A stretch of 64,000 nucleotides of DNA. It comes from a virus. Made by a program: the position numbers and the translations under genes. Below the pieces are notes generated by a model, which was not told the DNA's origin, did no database searches, and saw only the letters and a program-made list of their open reading frames with translations. Each line of letters starts with the position of its first letter. The first letter of the stretch is position 1. Positions 24,079 through 32,984 of this stretch are shown one piece after another. The DNA lies in IMG/VR virus record IMGVR_UViG_3300031111_000007, positions 64,001-128,000 of that record; one strand, written 5' to 3'.

Positions 24079-24612
24079 ATGTCAGAATTAGAAAACTTGA
24101 GAGAAATTATATTTAATATGCTTAACTTCACAAATATGTATTGTCTTGTGTTAAATAAAGAAATGGTAATCAAATTTGTTAATTTAAGCCTTGCAATAGA
24201 CTTAGGTTACAAATCATATGAAGAACTATTAGGACATTGCTGGCTTAATTTTATTAAAGAAGAAGAAAAACAAATGATAGAAACAATCCATAATTCAATA
24301 GCACAAGGAACAAAAGGTTGGGAAGAAAAATATAGAGAAGTTCAAAGTAATATAATAACAAAAGATGGTAAAGAATTTCCTGTCTATTGGTTTAATTCAC
24401 ATATTAATACAGACATAAATTGGTCATTCAGTTTTGGTATTAAAAAACTACAATCTGATAAAGAAGATGATATAAGAGATTTTTATTTTGATATTCTAAA
24501 AAGAGATAGAGTTATAATAAATTCTATGAGAGATTCATTAGGATTGAGAGATAGAATTGTTGATACATGTAAACCAACTTTTGTAGCTGATGAAAGAATA
24601 TCATTTGGTTAA
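24079..24612 (+). CDS. PAS-domain protein
   Basis: 177 residues. Residues about 15-125 have the PAS order: YCLVLNKEMVIKFVNLSLAIDLGYKSYEELLG, then HCWLNFIKEEEKQMI and TKDGKEFPVYWFNSHI, ending in SFSFGIKKL. PAS domains sense small molecules, redox state or light. No kinase, cyclase or HTH output is attached; the C-terminus is a helical 50-residue tail (RDFYFDILKRDRVIINSMRDSLGL). It lies between two late lysis-type genes with its own good ribosome site (AAGGAG). Confidence 0.75.
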   Translation: MSELENLREIIFNMLNFTNMYCLVLNKEMVIKFVNLSLAIDLGYKSYEELLGHCWLNFIKEEEKQMIETIHNSIAQGTKGWEEKYREVQSNIITKDGKEFPVYWFNSHINTDINWSFSFGIKKLQSDKEDDIRDFYFDILKRDRVIINSMRDSLGLRDRIVDTCKPTFVADERISFG

Positions 24613-24624
24613 TGTGAGGAAAAT

Positions 24625-25050
24625 ATGAAAGATGTATTTTTAGTGAGAACTGTAACTAGTGATCAAGGTACTGAAGGATTTTTAACACAATTAGAAAGTG
24701 AATTTTTTTGTCGAACTTTAGAATTACCTTGGAGAGATAACCAGAGAAGTATTTCATGTATACCAGCAGGTGAGTATATTGTCAGAATAAGACAATCACC
24801 TAAATATGGAAAAATATATTGGGTGACAAATGTTCCTGATAGAAACTGGATATTAATACACTCAGGTAACGTAGCAGGAGATGTGAAAAAAGGATTTCGA
24901 ACTCATGTTCAAGGATGTATATTGTTGGGTAAGAAACATGGATATTTGTATGATCAAAGAGCAGTACTCACATCCAGACCAACAGTAAAATCATTTATGA
25001 GAACTATGAACTATGAATCGTTTAAGTTAACAATTGTAGGAGGATTTTAG
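24625..25050 (+). CDS. DUF5675-like protein of the lysis cassette
   Basis: 141 residues. Conserved features: TLELPWRDNQRSISCIPAGEYIV (ELPW..N....S.IP.G.Y), WILIHSGN, and GCILLGKK, the pattern of the DUF5675 family often found beside phage lysis genes. The biochemical role is not established; a peptidoglycan-related function has been supposed from context. Follows the PAS gene by 12 bases and precedes the holin-like gene by 1. Confidence 0.75.
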   Translation: MKDVFLVRTVTSDQGTEGFLTQLESEFFCRTLELPWRDNQRSISCIPAGEYIVRIRQSPKYGKIYWVTNVPDRNWILIHSGNVAGDVKKGFRTHVQGCILLGKKHGYLYDQRAVLTSRPTVKSFMRTMNYESFKLTIVGGF

Positions 25051-25051
25051 A

Positions 25052-25702
25052 ATGTTATTAGAAACAATTCTCGGAGGGGTCACAGGTTTAGTAGGTAATG
25101 TGGTAAGTAGTATCTTTAAATTCAAGACTGCAAAACTTGATATGGAAGCTACCAAATTAAAAAATACTCATGAACTTGCAATGATTGATGCTGAAACAAG
25201 AGCAATGATAGAAGAAGCAAAAGCCAATATCAAAATCACTCAAGCTCAAGTTGAAGGTGCTATTGAAATTGAAGATTCAAAAGCATTCATGGAAGCACAA
25301 AAACAAGGTAATAAAATACTACTGGATAATCAATGGGTAACAGCATTATTAAATGTTGAAAATAAATGGGCAAAGATCGTCACCGTTCCTATTGCAAGTT
25401 TGATTTCAATATTATTTGGATTTGTAGATTTCTTGAGAGGAATTATCAGACCAGTTCTCACAGTTTATCTATGTGGCGTAACAACATGGGTTACATGGAT
25501 GGCATGGCAAATTATGCAAGCCCATGGAATAGGAATGACAGCAGTACAAGCAACAGTTATATTCAATGATGTTACCAGCATCGTAACATATCTAACAGTA
25601 TCTTGTGTTACTTGGTGGTTTGGTGATAGACGTATGGCAAAAACCATTATGGAGCTTAAAGGAGCATCCACTACTAAATTAGATAAGGAAATAAATATAT
25701 AA
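25052..25702 (+). CDS. Holin-like membrane protein
   Basis: 216 residues. A soluble helical N-terminal part (about 1-105, with TKLKNTHELAMIDAETRAMIEEAK) is followed by three hydrophobic segments at about 113-135, 140-165 and 170-190, then a short basic tail. This is the plan of a family of phage 3-TM holins with a long N-terminal helix. Preceded by GTAGGAGG. Overlaps the next gene in the sequence TAATG. Confidence 0.7.
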   Translation: MLLETILGGVTGLVGNVVSSIFKFKTAKLDMEATKLKNTHELAMIDAETRAMIEEAKANIKITQAQVEGAIEIEDSKAFMEAQKQGNKILLDNQWVTALLNVENKWAKIVTVPIASLISILFGFVDFLRGIIRPVLTVYLCGVTTWVTWMAWQIMQAHGIGMTAVQATVIFNDVTSIVTYLTVSCVTWWFGDRRMAKTIMELKGASTTKLDKEINI

Positions 25703-26073
25703 TGAAATTTAAAAATTATTTAAAAGAAGATGCTATATCAAAAGCATTGGATTTACCAGAACCAGACGTAGGTGGTGATTATCCACAAGAAAAAGTAGAA
25801 AGATATATAAAAATAATCGATGCTGCAATGTCAGCAATGACAAAAAAAGAGGAATCTGAAGCTAATGATGCTATAGTATCTGATCTAAGAGATAAGAAAA
25901 AGAAATGGCAAAATGTAAAGAAAGAAACTAAACCTGTCAAAACCAAACTTGAAGTTCCTCCGGGTGAAGAAGAAGGTGATGGTCCTCCACCCCCTCAAGA
26001 TAAAGAAGAAGAACCACCACCTAAAAAACAAGAAGAAAATACTATATTGAGACTACTTAGAAAAATGCTTTAA
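25702..26073 (+). CDS. Leader-bearing small protein (MKFKNYLKE)
   Basis: 123 residues. MKFKNYLKEDAISK matches the capsid-leader form, ending L-K-E. Then a helical segment (ERYIKIIDAAMSAMTKKEESEAND), a Lys-rich part, a Pro/Glu linker (PPGEEEGDGPPPPQDKEE) and a terminal basic helix (TILRLLRKML). Final gene of the plus-strand operon; its 3' end overlaps the convergent polymerase gene by 17 bases. Candidate internal head protein. Confidence 0.65.
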   Translation: MKFKNYLKEDAISKALDLPEPDVGGDYPQEKVERYIKIIDAAMSAMTKKEESEANDAIVSDLRDKKKKWQNVKKETKPVKTKLEVPPGEEEGDGPPPPQDKEEEPPPKKQEENTILRLLRKML

Positions 26074-28747
26074 AAGCTGTTTCATCTCTATCAATGATTG
26101 CTTCTTTCCTAATAGGTTCAAGAAGCAATCTTATTTTCTTCACAAAAAATTTATCAATCATGGTATCTGGATCGTATTGAATAATGCTATCAAACTCTTT
26201 AGGCCATTCGTTAAACGTAATGGTCTTTATATTATATGGGTTTTTCTTAGCATATATTACTTTTGCTTTTACACCCTCATGTACATCTTCATACTTATTC
26301 ACAATATCAAGTTCTTTAAGAAGCATACGATAGCTGTGAACCCCCTTAACATGCCAAGGAGTACCTTTCAATGGTTGACCCGAACCCAAGTATTTCCTGA
26401 TATTATTAATGCCTATATTGGCCGCTAGAGCTTCAGGATCAAGTTCTCTCAATTCATTCTTATACTTTCTTATCTGGCTTGCTATCTTTTCATCATCTTC
26501 CTGCTTCATGATCATTTCCATTATATGCGTTAAACGTGGTCTAATAGCTTCAGCAGATTCAGAACGTACAATCTCCAATCCAGTAACCTTGATCTTATTA
26601 GTAGGTTTACCTTCATCGTTTAATAACCAGTAAGCATACTTCTTTTTCTTAACAAATAATGCTGTTTTAGCAATAATCTCTTGTTTGAATGCAATCTTAA
26701 AATCAAGTACCTGAGAATTATAATCTAATAACTGAGTCTCATTAAAAATTCTATTATCAATATATTTCTCCATTGATCTTGAGATTTTCTTTATCAACTC
26801 AATCTTATCATCATCATTCAAGTTTTTCCAATAATCTTCATATCCTTGATCTTCAATCCATTTTCCTAATTTAACAAACAATGAATCCGTATCGATATAC
26901 GCAACATAATCATCTCTATGTTCTCTCTCAACAGAATTCCTATACGGCATAATATCAAATAAATCATTAGAAGGTTTATTGAGAAGATCATTACAGAATG
27001 TTTGTCCTGATTTAATTGTATGTCTACCGCAAGAAGTAATAGCTTCTGCAATATGAGTATTGAAATATCGTGAGTATGGTACTGATAGAATACCAAAAAA
27101 AGCATTCATCATAATCTTCAAAGCAAGCTGTAATGAATGAGCTTGCATCTTTTTCTCAAGACATTCTTTCTTATCAGATTCTAACTCACATTCTTGAGCT
27201 TTATCGTGCCATTCAGATTTCTTACCCTTAACTTCTTTACGTTTGAAGAAAACAGCTTTCTCAACTCTTGCTACAACTCCGGGTTTATTGGTAGTAAACA
27301 CAGAACCACATGGTGCTATAGCTAATAAACCTTTCTTCAATGCCATATTAAATTGTTTTAGTGAATCACCAAAAAACGAAACTATATCCCAATCACCTTT
27401 GATATCTTCTCTTACCATCTTAAATTCTGGAAATTCTCTCTTTCTCGTATAATCAATAACAGCCGCTTCTTCCATTCTTGTTATCCTACCAAAGAATGTT
27501 TCAACTGACATATTCAATGCTATAATATGAGATGGATATGAAGATGTAATATCGATATCAACTACCCATTCATGCATTCCCTTCTGTGGTTCCTTAACAT
27601 GAGCAGCAGCAAAAGGTGCTTGTTCTCCACCAGCAAAATAAGGCGCACATAAACGATTTCTTCTATAGTAGGTAATCATCAACCCTTCAATCAACTGAGT
27701 CTGAGCATTATAATTTCTCATAGGAGATTTACAAAGCAAACTCAATGCCTGAATCATCTTGATATATCCAAGACGTTCTTCTAGGTCATATACTCTCTCA
27801 CAGTCAATTATGTTATAGTCAACAAATCTACTCCACTCTTTATCGGCAAGATCGTTCAGATTGTCATATGGATTTGGTAGCTTACCTTTACCCAATTCTG
27901 TTTGAGAAACATATTCCAATGTATACCGTTCAAGATTCTTACCATACCATTTATAAACATCATAGTAATCAAGGATAGTCATACCAGCAATATCAATGTT
28001 TATATTCTCAGATGATGATTTAGGTTTCCAAATACTCACCCTGTTAATGGTTGACATTCTACTATACAAATATCTACCTTCATCTTCACCGAATAAAACT
28101 ATCGCCCGATTGACCAAATAAGGTAAATCGAACCACCATATATTCCATCCACTGAGAACATCACAAGGAAACTTATTCATAAAATTAAAAAATCTTCTCA
28201 ATAAAGTTTCCTCATTCTCACATCTAAAATACTTTATATCTTTTGGTATCTCATAATCATTAGCAGTATGACCACCATAATACTTGTTGTTTATGTTATC
28301 ATACCCAAACGTATAAGTGGTGCCTGTAATACTGTCCTTTAGAGATATAAGAGTGATAGGGTCTTGTGGATTGTTTACATCAGGAAATCCTTCTTTTGGC
28401 CTTGCTTCAATATCAAGATAATATACCTTTAGAGTAGGTACATACATCTCATCATCTGGTATTCCATAATATCTTTCTGCAAGGAACTGGATTTCATTTC
28501 TGACATTATTCTCAGATAAGGTTGGATTCTTATGATCATCTAAGAATTTTTTATAATCATAATACTTCTGAAATGTCTTTTTCTGAACTGGATTACCGAA
28601 TATTGTTCTCGCATCTTCTTCTCCTTCTGTAGTGGGTACAAACAAATATGGAGTCCACTCGATTTCTGTTTTCAAGTTTTCCCCATTTATTTGTTCCCAT
28701 AAATGAATAACTGACTGTCTTGTGTCATAATACACGTTCTTAAACAT
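26057..28747 (-). CDS. 43: Family B DNA polymerase, T4 gp43-like
   Basis: 896 residues, matching the T4 gp43 length. Proofreading exonuclease motif YLDIEARPKEG at about 110-120 (D112, E114); polymerase motif A DIDITSSYPSHI (about 396-407), motif B KIMMNAFFGILS, motif C YIDTDSLFV (about 617-625). Replicates the phage genome. Preceded by AAAGGAGG. The 3' end converges on the plus-strand lysis operon, and a 12-bp hairpin lies 63 bases upstream of the start. Confidence 0.95.
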   Translation of the reverse strand: MFKNVYYDTRQSVIHLWEQINGENLKTEIEWTPYLFVPTTEGEEDARTIFGNPVQKKTFQKYYDYKKFLDDHKNPTLSENNVRNEIQFLAERYYGIPDDEMYVPTLKVYYLDIEARPKEGFPDVNNPQDPITLISLKDSITGTTYTFGYDNINNKYYGGHTANDYEIPKDIKYFRCENEETLLRRFFNFMNKFPCDVLSGWNIWWFDLPYLVNRAIVLFGEDEGRYLYSRMSTINRVSIWKPKSSSENINIDIAGMTILDYYDVYKWYGKNLERYTLEYVSQTELGKGKLPNPYDNLNDLADKEWSRFVDYNIIDCERVYDLEERLGYIKMIQALSLLCKSPMRNYNAQTQLIEGLMITYYRRNRLCAPYFAGGEQAPFAAAHVKEPQKGMHEWVVDIDITSSYPSHIIALNMSVETFFGRITRMEEAAVIDYTRKREFPEFKMVREDIKGDWDIVSFFGDSLKQFNMALKKGLLAIAPCGSVFTTNKPGVVARVEKAVFFKRKEVKGKKSEWHDKAQECELESDKKECLEKKMQAHSLQLALKIMMNAFFGILSVPYSRYFNTHIAEAITSCGRHTIKSGQTFCNDLLNKPSNDLFDIMPYRNSVEREHRDDYVAYIDTDSLFVKLGKWIEDQGYEDYWKNLNDDDKIELIKKISRSMEKYIDNRIFNETQLLDYNSQVLDFKIAFKQEIIAKTALFVKKKKYAYWLLNDEGKPTNKIKVTGLEIVRSESAEAIRPRLTHIMEMIMKQEDDEKIASQIRKYKNELRELDPEALAANIGINNIRKYLGSGQPLKGTPWHVKGVHSYRMLLKELDIVNKYEDVHEGVKAKVIYAKKNPYNIKTITFNEWPKEFDSIIQYDPDTMIDKFFVKKIRLLLEPIRKEAIIDRDETAFKAFF

Positions 28748-28809
28748 TTAACCTCCTTTGGCTTATCATGGCAGTCATTTCATGCCCATTTGCCGTAATG
28801 TTTTATTTT

Positions 28810-28838
28810 GAGAATGGGTATTGAGTATACCCATTCTC
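28810..28838. promoter_or_regulatory. Perfect 12-bp hairpin upstream of the DNA polymerase gene
   Basis: GAGAATGGGTAT pairs with ATACCCATTCTC around a 5-base loop, between the 48-aa gene and gp43. On the minus strand it is followed by A-rich sequence, not a T-tract, so it is not an ordinary terminator for that direction; on the plus strand it is followed by CCTACTTTTT, a weak tail. An RNA-processing site or attenuator is equally possible. Confidence 0.6.
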
Positions 28839-28846
28839 CCTACTTT

Positions 28847-28993
28847 TTAATTACTTCCGTTTCTTCTACCTCCACGACCTCTACCACCACGACCTTTACC
28901 ACCACCTGATCCATCTCTCTTTGGTGTGGGATATCCTTTGTTAGTACTTTTCGGTCCTTTTCCATCTGGACCCGTACCATCTCCTCTAGGCAT
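28847..28993 (-). CDS. 48-aa DUF5320-like Gly-rich protein
   Basis: MPRGDGTGPDGKGPKSTNKG matches the N-terminal phrase of the DUF5320 family (MPRGDGTGP...GP), but without that family's later Cys motif; the tail is GGGKGRGGRGRGG. The ATG at 28993 is chosen because AGGGGGTGA sits 6 bases before it; the longer reading frame would begin inside a tRNA gene. Function unknown; the Arg-Gly tail suggests nucleic-acid binding. Confidence 0.65.
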   Translation of the reverse strand: MPRGDGTGPDGKGPKSTNKGYPTPKRDGSGGGKGRGGRGRGGRRNGSN

Positions 28994-29014
28994 TATATCA
29001 CCCCCTTTTTTATT

Positions 29015-29100
29015 TGGTAGGAAGGGGGGGATTTGAACCCCCAATCTCGTAAGAGCAGTAGATTTTGAATCTACCGTGTATGCCGTTCCACCACCTTCCC
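29015..29100 (-). tRNA. tRNA-Leu, anticodon CAA, CCA encoded
   Basis: 86 nt class II cloverleaf. Acceptor GGGAAGG pairs with CCTTCCT (G1-U72), anticodon stem GTAGA/TCTAC with loop TTCAAAA, long variable arm, T arm GGGGG-TTCAAAT-CCCCC, A73 and templated CCA. Reads UUG. Confidence 0.93.
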
Positions 29101-29106
29101 AAATTT

Positions 29107-29192
29107 TGGTGGGCAAGGAGAGATTCGAACTCTCAATCCATTTCAGGCCAAAGATTTTAAGTCTTTGATGTATACCGTTCCAACACTTGCCC
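29107..29192 (-). tRNA. tRNA-Leu, anticodon UAA, CCA encoded
   Basis: 86 nt class II tRNA. Acceptor GGGCAAG/CTTGCCC, anticodon stem AAAGA/TCTTT with loop CTTAAAA, long variable arm, T arm GAGAG-TTCGAAT-CTCTC, A73 and CCA. Reads UUA. Confidence 0.93.
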
Positions 29193-29193
29193 T

Positions 29194-29269
29194 TGGTAGG
29201 GATGAGTGGATTCGAACCACCACTGAATGGTTCCTAAGACCATTGCCTCTGCCGTTGGGCTACATCCCC
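29194..29269 (-). tRNA. tRNA with anticodon UAG (CUA codon), class I body, isotype uncertain
   Basis: 76 nt. Acceptor GGGGATG/CATCCCT (G1-U72), D arm with GG at 18-19, anticodon stem ATGGT/ACCAT with loop CTTAGGA, a 5-nt variable loop TCAGT, T arm GGTGG-TTCGAAT-CCACT, A73, CCA. The anticodon predicts Leu, but bacterial tRNA-Leu has a long variable arm, as the two neighbours do. Confidence 0.85.
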
Positions 29270-29275
29270 ATAATT

Positions 29276-30583
29276 CTATCCTACAAACGTCTTATCCTGT
29301 AATTTATCAGCCAAATCTAAAATGTCTGATCTATAGGAATTCTCTAACCTCACATAAGCCATTGATCTATGTGGAAGTGCTCTGAGTAGCTTTAAAAGAC
29401 CACTTTCAGATGGTTTAACAACATCATAAGACTGTCCTAAATCACCCATCATAATGAGCTTACCATTCTCTGTTGGTCTACTCAAGATCATACTCATATA
29501 GTCAACTGATATCAACTGTACTTCATCTACAAGAAGCATATCATCATCTAACAATGACAACCCTTGAATGCTGTTCAAAGGAAGTACTTCATACTTTTGA
29601 TAAAAGATATGATCTTTTACATGATCATAACTATTCTTACCATCAGTCTGACCATTTGTGTTTCCATAGATATAATACAATGCTGATGTAAAACCAGCTA
29701 ACCAATCCACCATTTTTTCTTCTTTATCACCCGGAACATAACCAATACTATATTTACTGTTTATGCCAATCGGTGCTCTAGTGATAAATGCTTTCTTATC
29801 GCTATCTTCAAGAGCATATGCAGAAGTCAATAATGACTTACCACTTCCCCATCTTCCTGTCAAGAGAAGATGTGGTGCTTCCTTTAAGGCATAGATGGCA
29901 CATACTTGATAAATATCTCTTGCCTTAATAATTCTCCCATTATCACATTTAATCTCCCTGTAATGGGGATGATGATCAACTCTTGTAAGATAACCTTTGA
30001 TTGGGTTATTTGCATAGATAAATGGTTCAGATTGTTCAGCTTGAATAAAAACAAAGAACCATGCTTCTCTATTCAAATGATATCCCAATATCGTTGAAAA
30101 TAACTCAACTATTCTGTCATACTCAAATCCTTCATAAAATCTTGCCCATTCAAAATGTTCGTTTTCTTCATAAATCTGTTCAACTCTCATGTAGCTATAA
30201 GGATCGAATAGATTGTTCATTACCACATCATATAATACCGTGTCAACACCTTCTGCTTCTGCAATCATTGACATTGAAATATCTTTGGTTGCAAGATCAG
30301 CATTTGCTTCTTTTGTTGCTTCAATAATCTTTGCATCATTTTTACTGATATCATGATCTGATATCGGAAATTCAATCTTATCAGGATACTTAGTTTTAAA
30401 TTCCTTTAATGCCCGTATCGCATTTCTGGCACTAAAGGATAAATTTGGATTGAACTTATGTTTGTCTAACTCCTTCAACACAGTAATTGGTATGATAATC
30501 TTCTCATACTCATTTATTAACTTAAAAATAATTTTCTCATCATCCAATAATAAATTTGTGTCTACTGTAATAGTTTTCTTCAT
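29276..30583 (-). CDS. phoH: PIN-domain plus PhoH-type ATPase
   Basis: 435 residues. N-terminal PIN domain (about 1-125; TVDTNLLLDDEK with the first catalytic Asp, LKELDKHK, NDAKIIEA). C-terminal PhoH/RNA-helicase-like ATPase (about 210-430) with Walker A TGRWGSGKSLL, Walker B LLVDEVQLIS and GDLGQ. The PIN-PhoH combination is known in bacteria and marine phages and is linked to RNA unwinding and cleavage. ATG at 30583 is chosen (GGAGG upstream); one 18 bases further up has no site. Lies in the replication block beside the tRNAs. Confidence 0.88.
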   Translation of the reverse strand: MKKTITVDTNLLLDDEKIIFKLINEYEKIIIPITVLKELDKHKFNPNLSFSARNAIRALKEFKTKYPDKIEFPISDHDISKNDAKIIEATKEANADLATKDISMSMIAEAEGVDTVLYDVVMNNLFDPYSYMRVEQIYEENEHFEWARFYEGFEYDRIVELFSTILGYHLNREAWFFVFIQAEQSEPFIYANNPIKGYLTRVDHHPHYREIKCDNGRIIKARDIYQVCAIYALKEAPHLLLTGRWGSGKSLLTSAYALEDSDKKAFITRAPIGINSKYSIGYVPGDKEEKMVDWLAGFTSALYYIYGNTNGQTDGKNSYDHVKDHIFYQKYEVLPLNSIQGLSLLDDDMLLVDEVQLISVDYMSMILSRPTENGKLIMMGDLGQSYDVVKPSESGLLKLLRALPHRSMAYVRLENSYRSDILDLADKLQDKTFVG

Positions 30584-30616
30584 ATAGGCAGTATCCTCCA
30601 TTTGTTTAACTACTCA

Positions 30617-30964
30617 CTAGTATTTATCATAATCACCATATTTATCATCAGATGAAAACTTATCTTTTTCATTTTTTTCAGCAGTCATTACCTTACCTTC
30701 ATCTGGATTTGTTTTTTCTTTTTTCTTTTCAACTTCTTTCGTAATTTCATTTTTAACATTATCAATTTTAGTTTTCAATGTATCAAGAGTTTTATCAAGA
30801 TCAACCTCTATCTTTTCATCTTGAACTTTAATTTCAACATTAGTATGAAAAAATCCAGTAATTGTATCACCAAACCACAACCAACCAATAAAACCCCAAA
30901 ACATAAGAGTACCTAAACTTATCTTTTTCACTTTTCTTCCCCTTCCTGTTTGTGGATTACTCAT
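30617..30964 (-). CDS. Small inner-membrane anchored coiled-coil protein
   Basis: 115 residues. Basic N-terminus (GRGRKVKKIS), one hydrophobic segment at about 18-38 (TLMFWGFIGWLWFGDTITGF), then charged coiled coil (KTLDTLKTKIDNVKNEITKEVEKKKE) and a Asp/Tyr-rich end. Overlaps the uracil-DNA glycosylase gene by 4 bases. No family recognised; possibly a membrane anchor for replication or an envelope protein. Confidence 0.65.
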   Translation of the reverse strand: MSNPQTGRGRKVKKISLGTLMFWGFIGWLWFGDTITGFFHTNVEIKVQDEKIEVDLDKTLDTLKTKIDNVKNEITKEVEKKKEKTNPDEGKVMTAEKNEKDKFSSDDKYGDYDKY

Positions 30965-31593
30965 AACTTAAAATCATCTTCACTTAATAACCATTCATCA
31001 AATCTTCTTTCAAATCTTCTTTCTTTAAATAGAGCTATATCTTTTTTTAGAAATGCTTCTCCTTCTTCTCTATTATATATACAGTAAGCAGGATGAACAG
31101 TAAACAAAACAGGAAACACATACCCATCTCCAATATCACCCTCCATAAAATGACCACGTTCTCTTAGAATACCTCCAAGGTTTCCAGAAAAAATATACTT
31201 AGCATAATTACCCAAACAAAGAATCTTCTCAGGCTTTATAACCTTCAAATACTTCCTAAGATAACTTTGACATGTTTTTATCTGATCCTCATTTGGTTTA
31301 CCATTAGAATTTCCCCTAACAGGTCTACATTGAACTGTATTTATTATGAGAAAATCCCTTGAATTAAAACCTGCTTTATATAAATGTTCAGTTAATATCT
31401 TACCAGCAGGACCAATAAAAGGCGTTTGTTCTCGTACCTCATTTGCTCCCGGTGCCTCACCAATAATAGCATACTGTGAATAAGGAGTCCAATGTGGAAT
31501 AGCTGTACCGTTTGCTTTCAAGCTACATAGATTACATTTATCCACTTTTTTATCAAGTAACTCTAACATCCTAATTTGTTTAGAAGTTAACAT
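30961..31593 (-). CDS. Uracil-DNA glycosylase, family 4 (iron-sulfur)
   Basis: 210 residues. Motif A IGEAPGANEVREQTPFIGPAG and terminal HPAYC motif define the fold; C20-x2-C23 plus later Cys in NTVQCRP and KTCQSYL give the four ligands of the 4Fe-4S cluster of family 4 enzymes. Removes uracil from DNA in repair. Coupled by one-base overlap to the replicative helicase gene, so produced with replication proteins. Confidence 0.9.
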   Translation of the reverse strand: MLTSKQIRMLELLDKKVDKCNLCSLKANGTAIPHWTPYSQYAIIGEAPGANEVREQTPFIGPAGKILTEHLYKAGFNSRDFLIINTVQCRPVRGNSNGKPNEDQIKTCQSYLRKYLKVIKPEKILCLGNYAKYIFSGNLGGILRERGHFMEGDIGDGYVFPVLFTVHPAYCIYNREEGEAFLKKDIALFKERRFERRFDEWLLSEDDFKL

Positions 31594-32945
31594 TATTCAC
31601 CACCATGCACAATCTGGTTTCTGGTATCACCTGAGATTGTAGCATCCTCTATCCATTCATCCATCTCTGATGCGTCATACATCTTTAAGCTACGTTTGTC
31701 AAGATAAAATTTATCAATCGTTCCTACCAATCCACCAATCCTTGATTTTGTAATCTTGTAAAGGACTTCAGATTCATATATCATTTCGTTTTCATCTGTT
31801 CCTAAAATCGCCATGAAATCAGCAGTAGCAGGTATTCCCATTGATTCAGCAATATGATTAAAATCAATCTCCGCAAATGTGGTATAGAATCCTTCTCTGT
31901 TCAACTGACTGACTGATATAATAGGACACTTAAACTCAAATGATAATGCTCTAAGTTCTTCTGATATAGCCTTGATGTCTTCATACATACTACCTTTATT
32001 CTTATATGCAGTTCTCATAAGGTTAATATAATCAACATAAACAATATCAGGTTTTATATCTCTAATCTGTAATTCTCTTAGATACATTCTGAAATCCAAA
32101 ATAGATGCTGCACCAGTAGGATATTGTTTGATAAAGAGCTTACCTAAATTCTCACCATCCTTAACCTCATTAAGACCTCTGGCTAATCTTCTTCTATAAT
32201 CTGTTGATAGATACATCCTGTTCATATCAAGACCAGTAAGAATACTATCAAACCGTTGAGCAAAAGCATCTTGTGACATTTCAAGAGTGAGAAGTACAAC
32301 ATTATGACCATGAAGAACTTGCCTTGCTGCAAAATTCGCCATTAAATTTGATTTACCACCATGTATCTTTGCTGTAAAAACACTAAATGTTAAGGCAGGA
32401 AATCCACCATTGATAATCTCATCAAAGGCAGGGAAGTAAGTTGGTATTCTATCTTCTGTTGCTGAAAAAATTCTCCTAAGTCTTTCTCTCATATTACCAA
32501 AATAATCCAAACCCAAATCTATCTTGATATCCTTTATGAGAGCATCTTCAATACGTTTCTGGATGGATGATCTTCTCTCAGGGTCTTCTACTTCATCCAC
32601 AGAATCAATGATAGCTTGTTTAAGGGCTTTTTCTTTTAGATAATCATTTGTCTGCTCCAATAGAAATGGATAACTTTCAGCAATATCAAACTGTGCCTGT
32701 TCTGCTTCCTCAATTGCATCAGTAAGCTCATTGATATTCTCAGATGAATTGATAATCGCATCCTTATCAGGGATTGAATGATACTCATCCACATAATCCT
32801 TGCAAAATGAAAAGGCATGTCTTACACTTGGATCATCAAAATACTCAGGTTCAAAGACGCTCGACAAAAGTGTTAAATAATCTCGGTCAGTTATCATACC
32901 TTTTAGTATAATACGTTCTAAAAAATCCGAATTTAATCTCTCCAT
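31593..32945 (-). CDS. 41: Replicative helicase, DnaB / T4 gp41-like
   Basis: 450 residues. Helical N-terminal domain (about 1-160) and RecA-like ATPase with modified Walker A AKIHGGKSNLMANF (about 192-205), DVVLLTLEMS, Walker B DIVYVDYINLM and a VSQLNREG sensor loop. Expected to be the hexameric 5'-3' helicase. Starts downstream of the GGTWAYC promoter, with an ATGGAAAGG-type start region; very short leader. Confidence 0.9.
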   Translation of the reverse strand: MERLNSDFLERIILKGMITDRDYLTLLSSVFEPEYFDDPSVRHAFSFCKDYVDEYHSIPDKDAIINSSENINELTDAIEEAEQAQFDIAESYPFLLEQTNDYLKEKALKQAIIDSVDEVEDPERRSSIQKRIEDALIKDIKIDLGLDYFGNMRERLRRIFSATEDRIPTYFPAFDEIINGGFPALTFSVFTAKIHGGKSNLMANFAARQVLHGHNVVLLTLEMSQDAFAQRFDSILTGLDMNRMYLSTDYRRRLARGLNEVKDGENLGKLFIKQYPTGAASILDFRMYLRELQIRDIKPDIVYVDYINLMRTAYKNKGSMYEDIKAISEELRALSFEFKCPIISVSQLNREGFYTTFAEIDFNHIAESMGIPATADFMAILGTDENEMIYESEVLYKITKSRIGGLVGTIDKFYLDKRSLKMYDASEMDEWIEDATISGDTRNQIVHGGE

Positions 32946-32953
32946 GGAAAAGC

Positions 32954-32984
32954 ACTATAACACATTTTGAGAAAAAAGGTTACC
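32954..32984 (-). promoter_or_regulatory. GGTWAYC-class promoter for the helicase operon
   Basis: Minus strand GGTAACC (32978-32984), exactly 18 bases including a T6 tract and ending ATGTGT, then TATAGT (32954-32959). Puts transcription start just before the helicase ATG. See the matching sites at 32978-33008, 57784-57814 and 63472-63502. Confidence 0.8.

Noticed and set aside
28810-28838. Hairpin as a conventional terminator for the minus-strand operon
   Set aside because: On that strand it is followed by A-rich sequence rather than a T tract.
28847-29116. Longer 89-codon version of the 48-aa gene
   Set aside because: Its 5' part runs through a tRNA-Leu gene; the internal ATG has a strong ribosome site.
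29194-29269. Suppressor tRNA reading UAG stop codons
   Set aside because: The anticodon is UAG and pairs with CUA; an amber suppressor would need CUA as anticodon.
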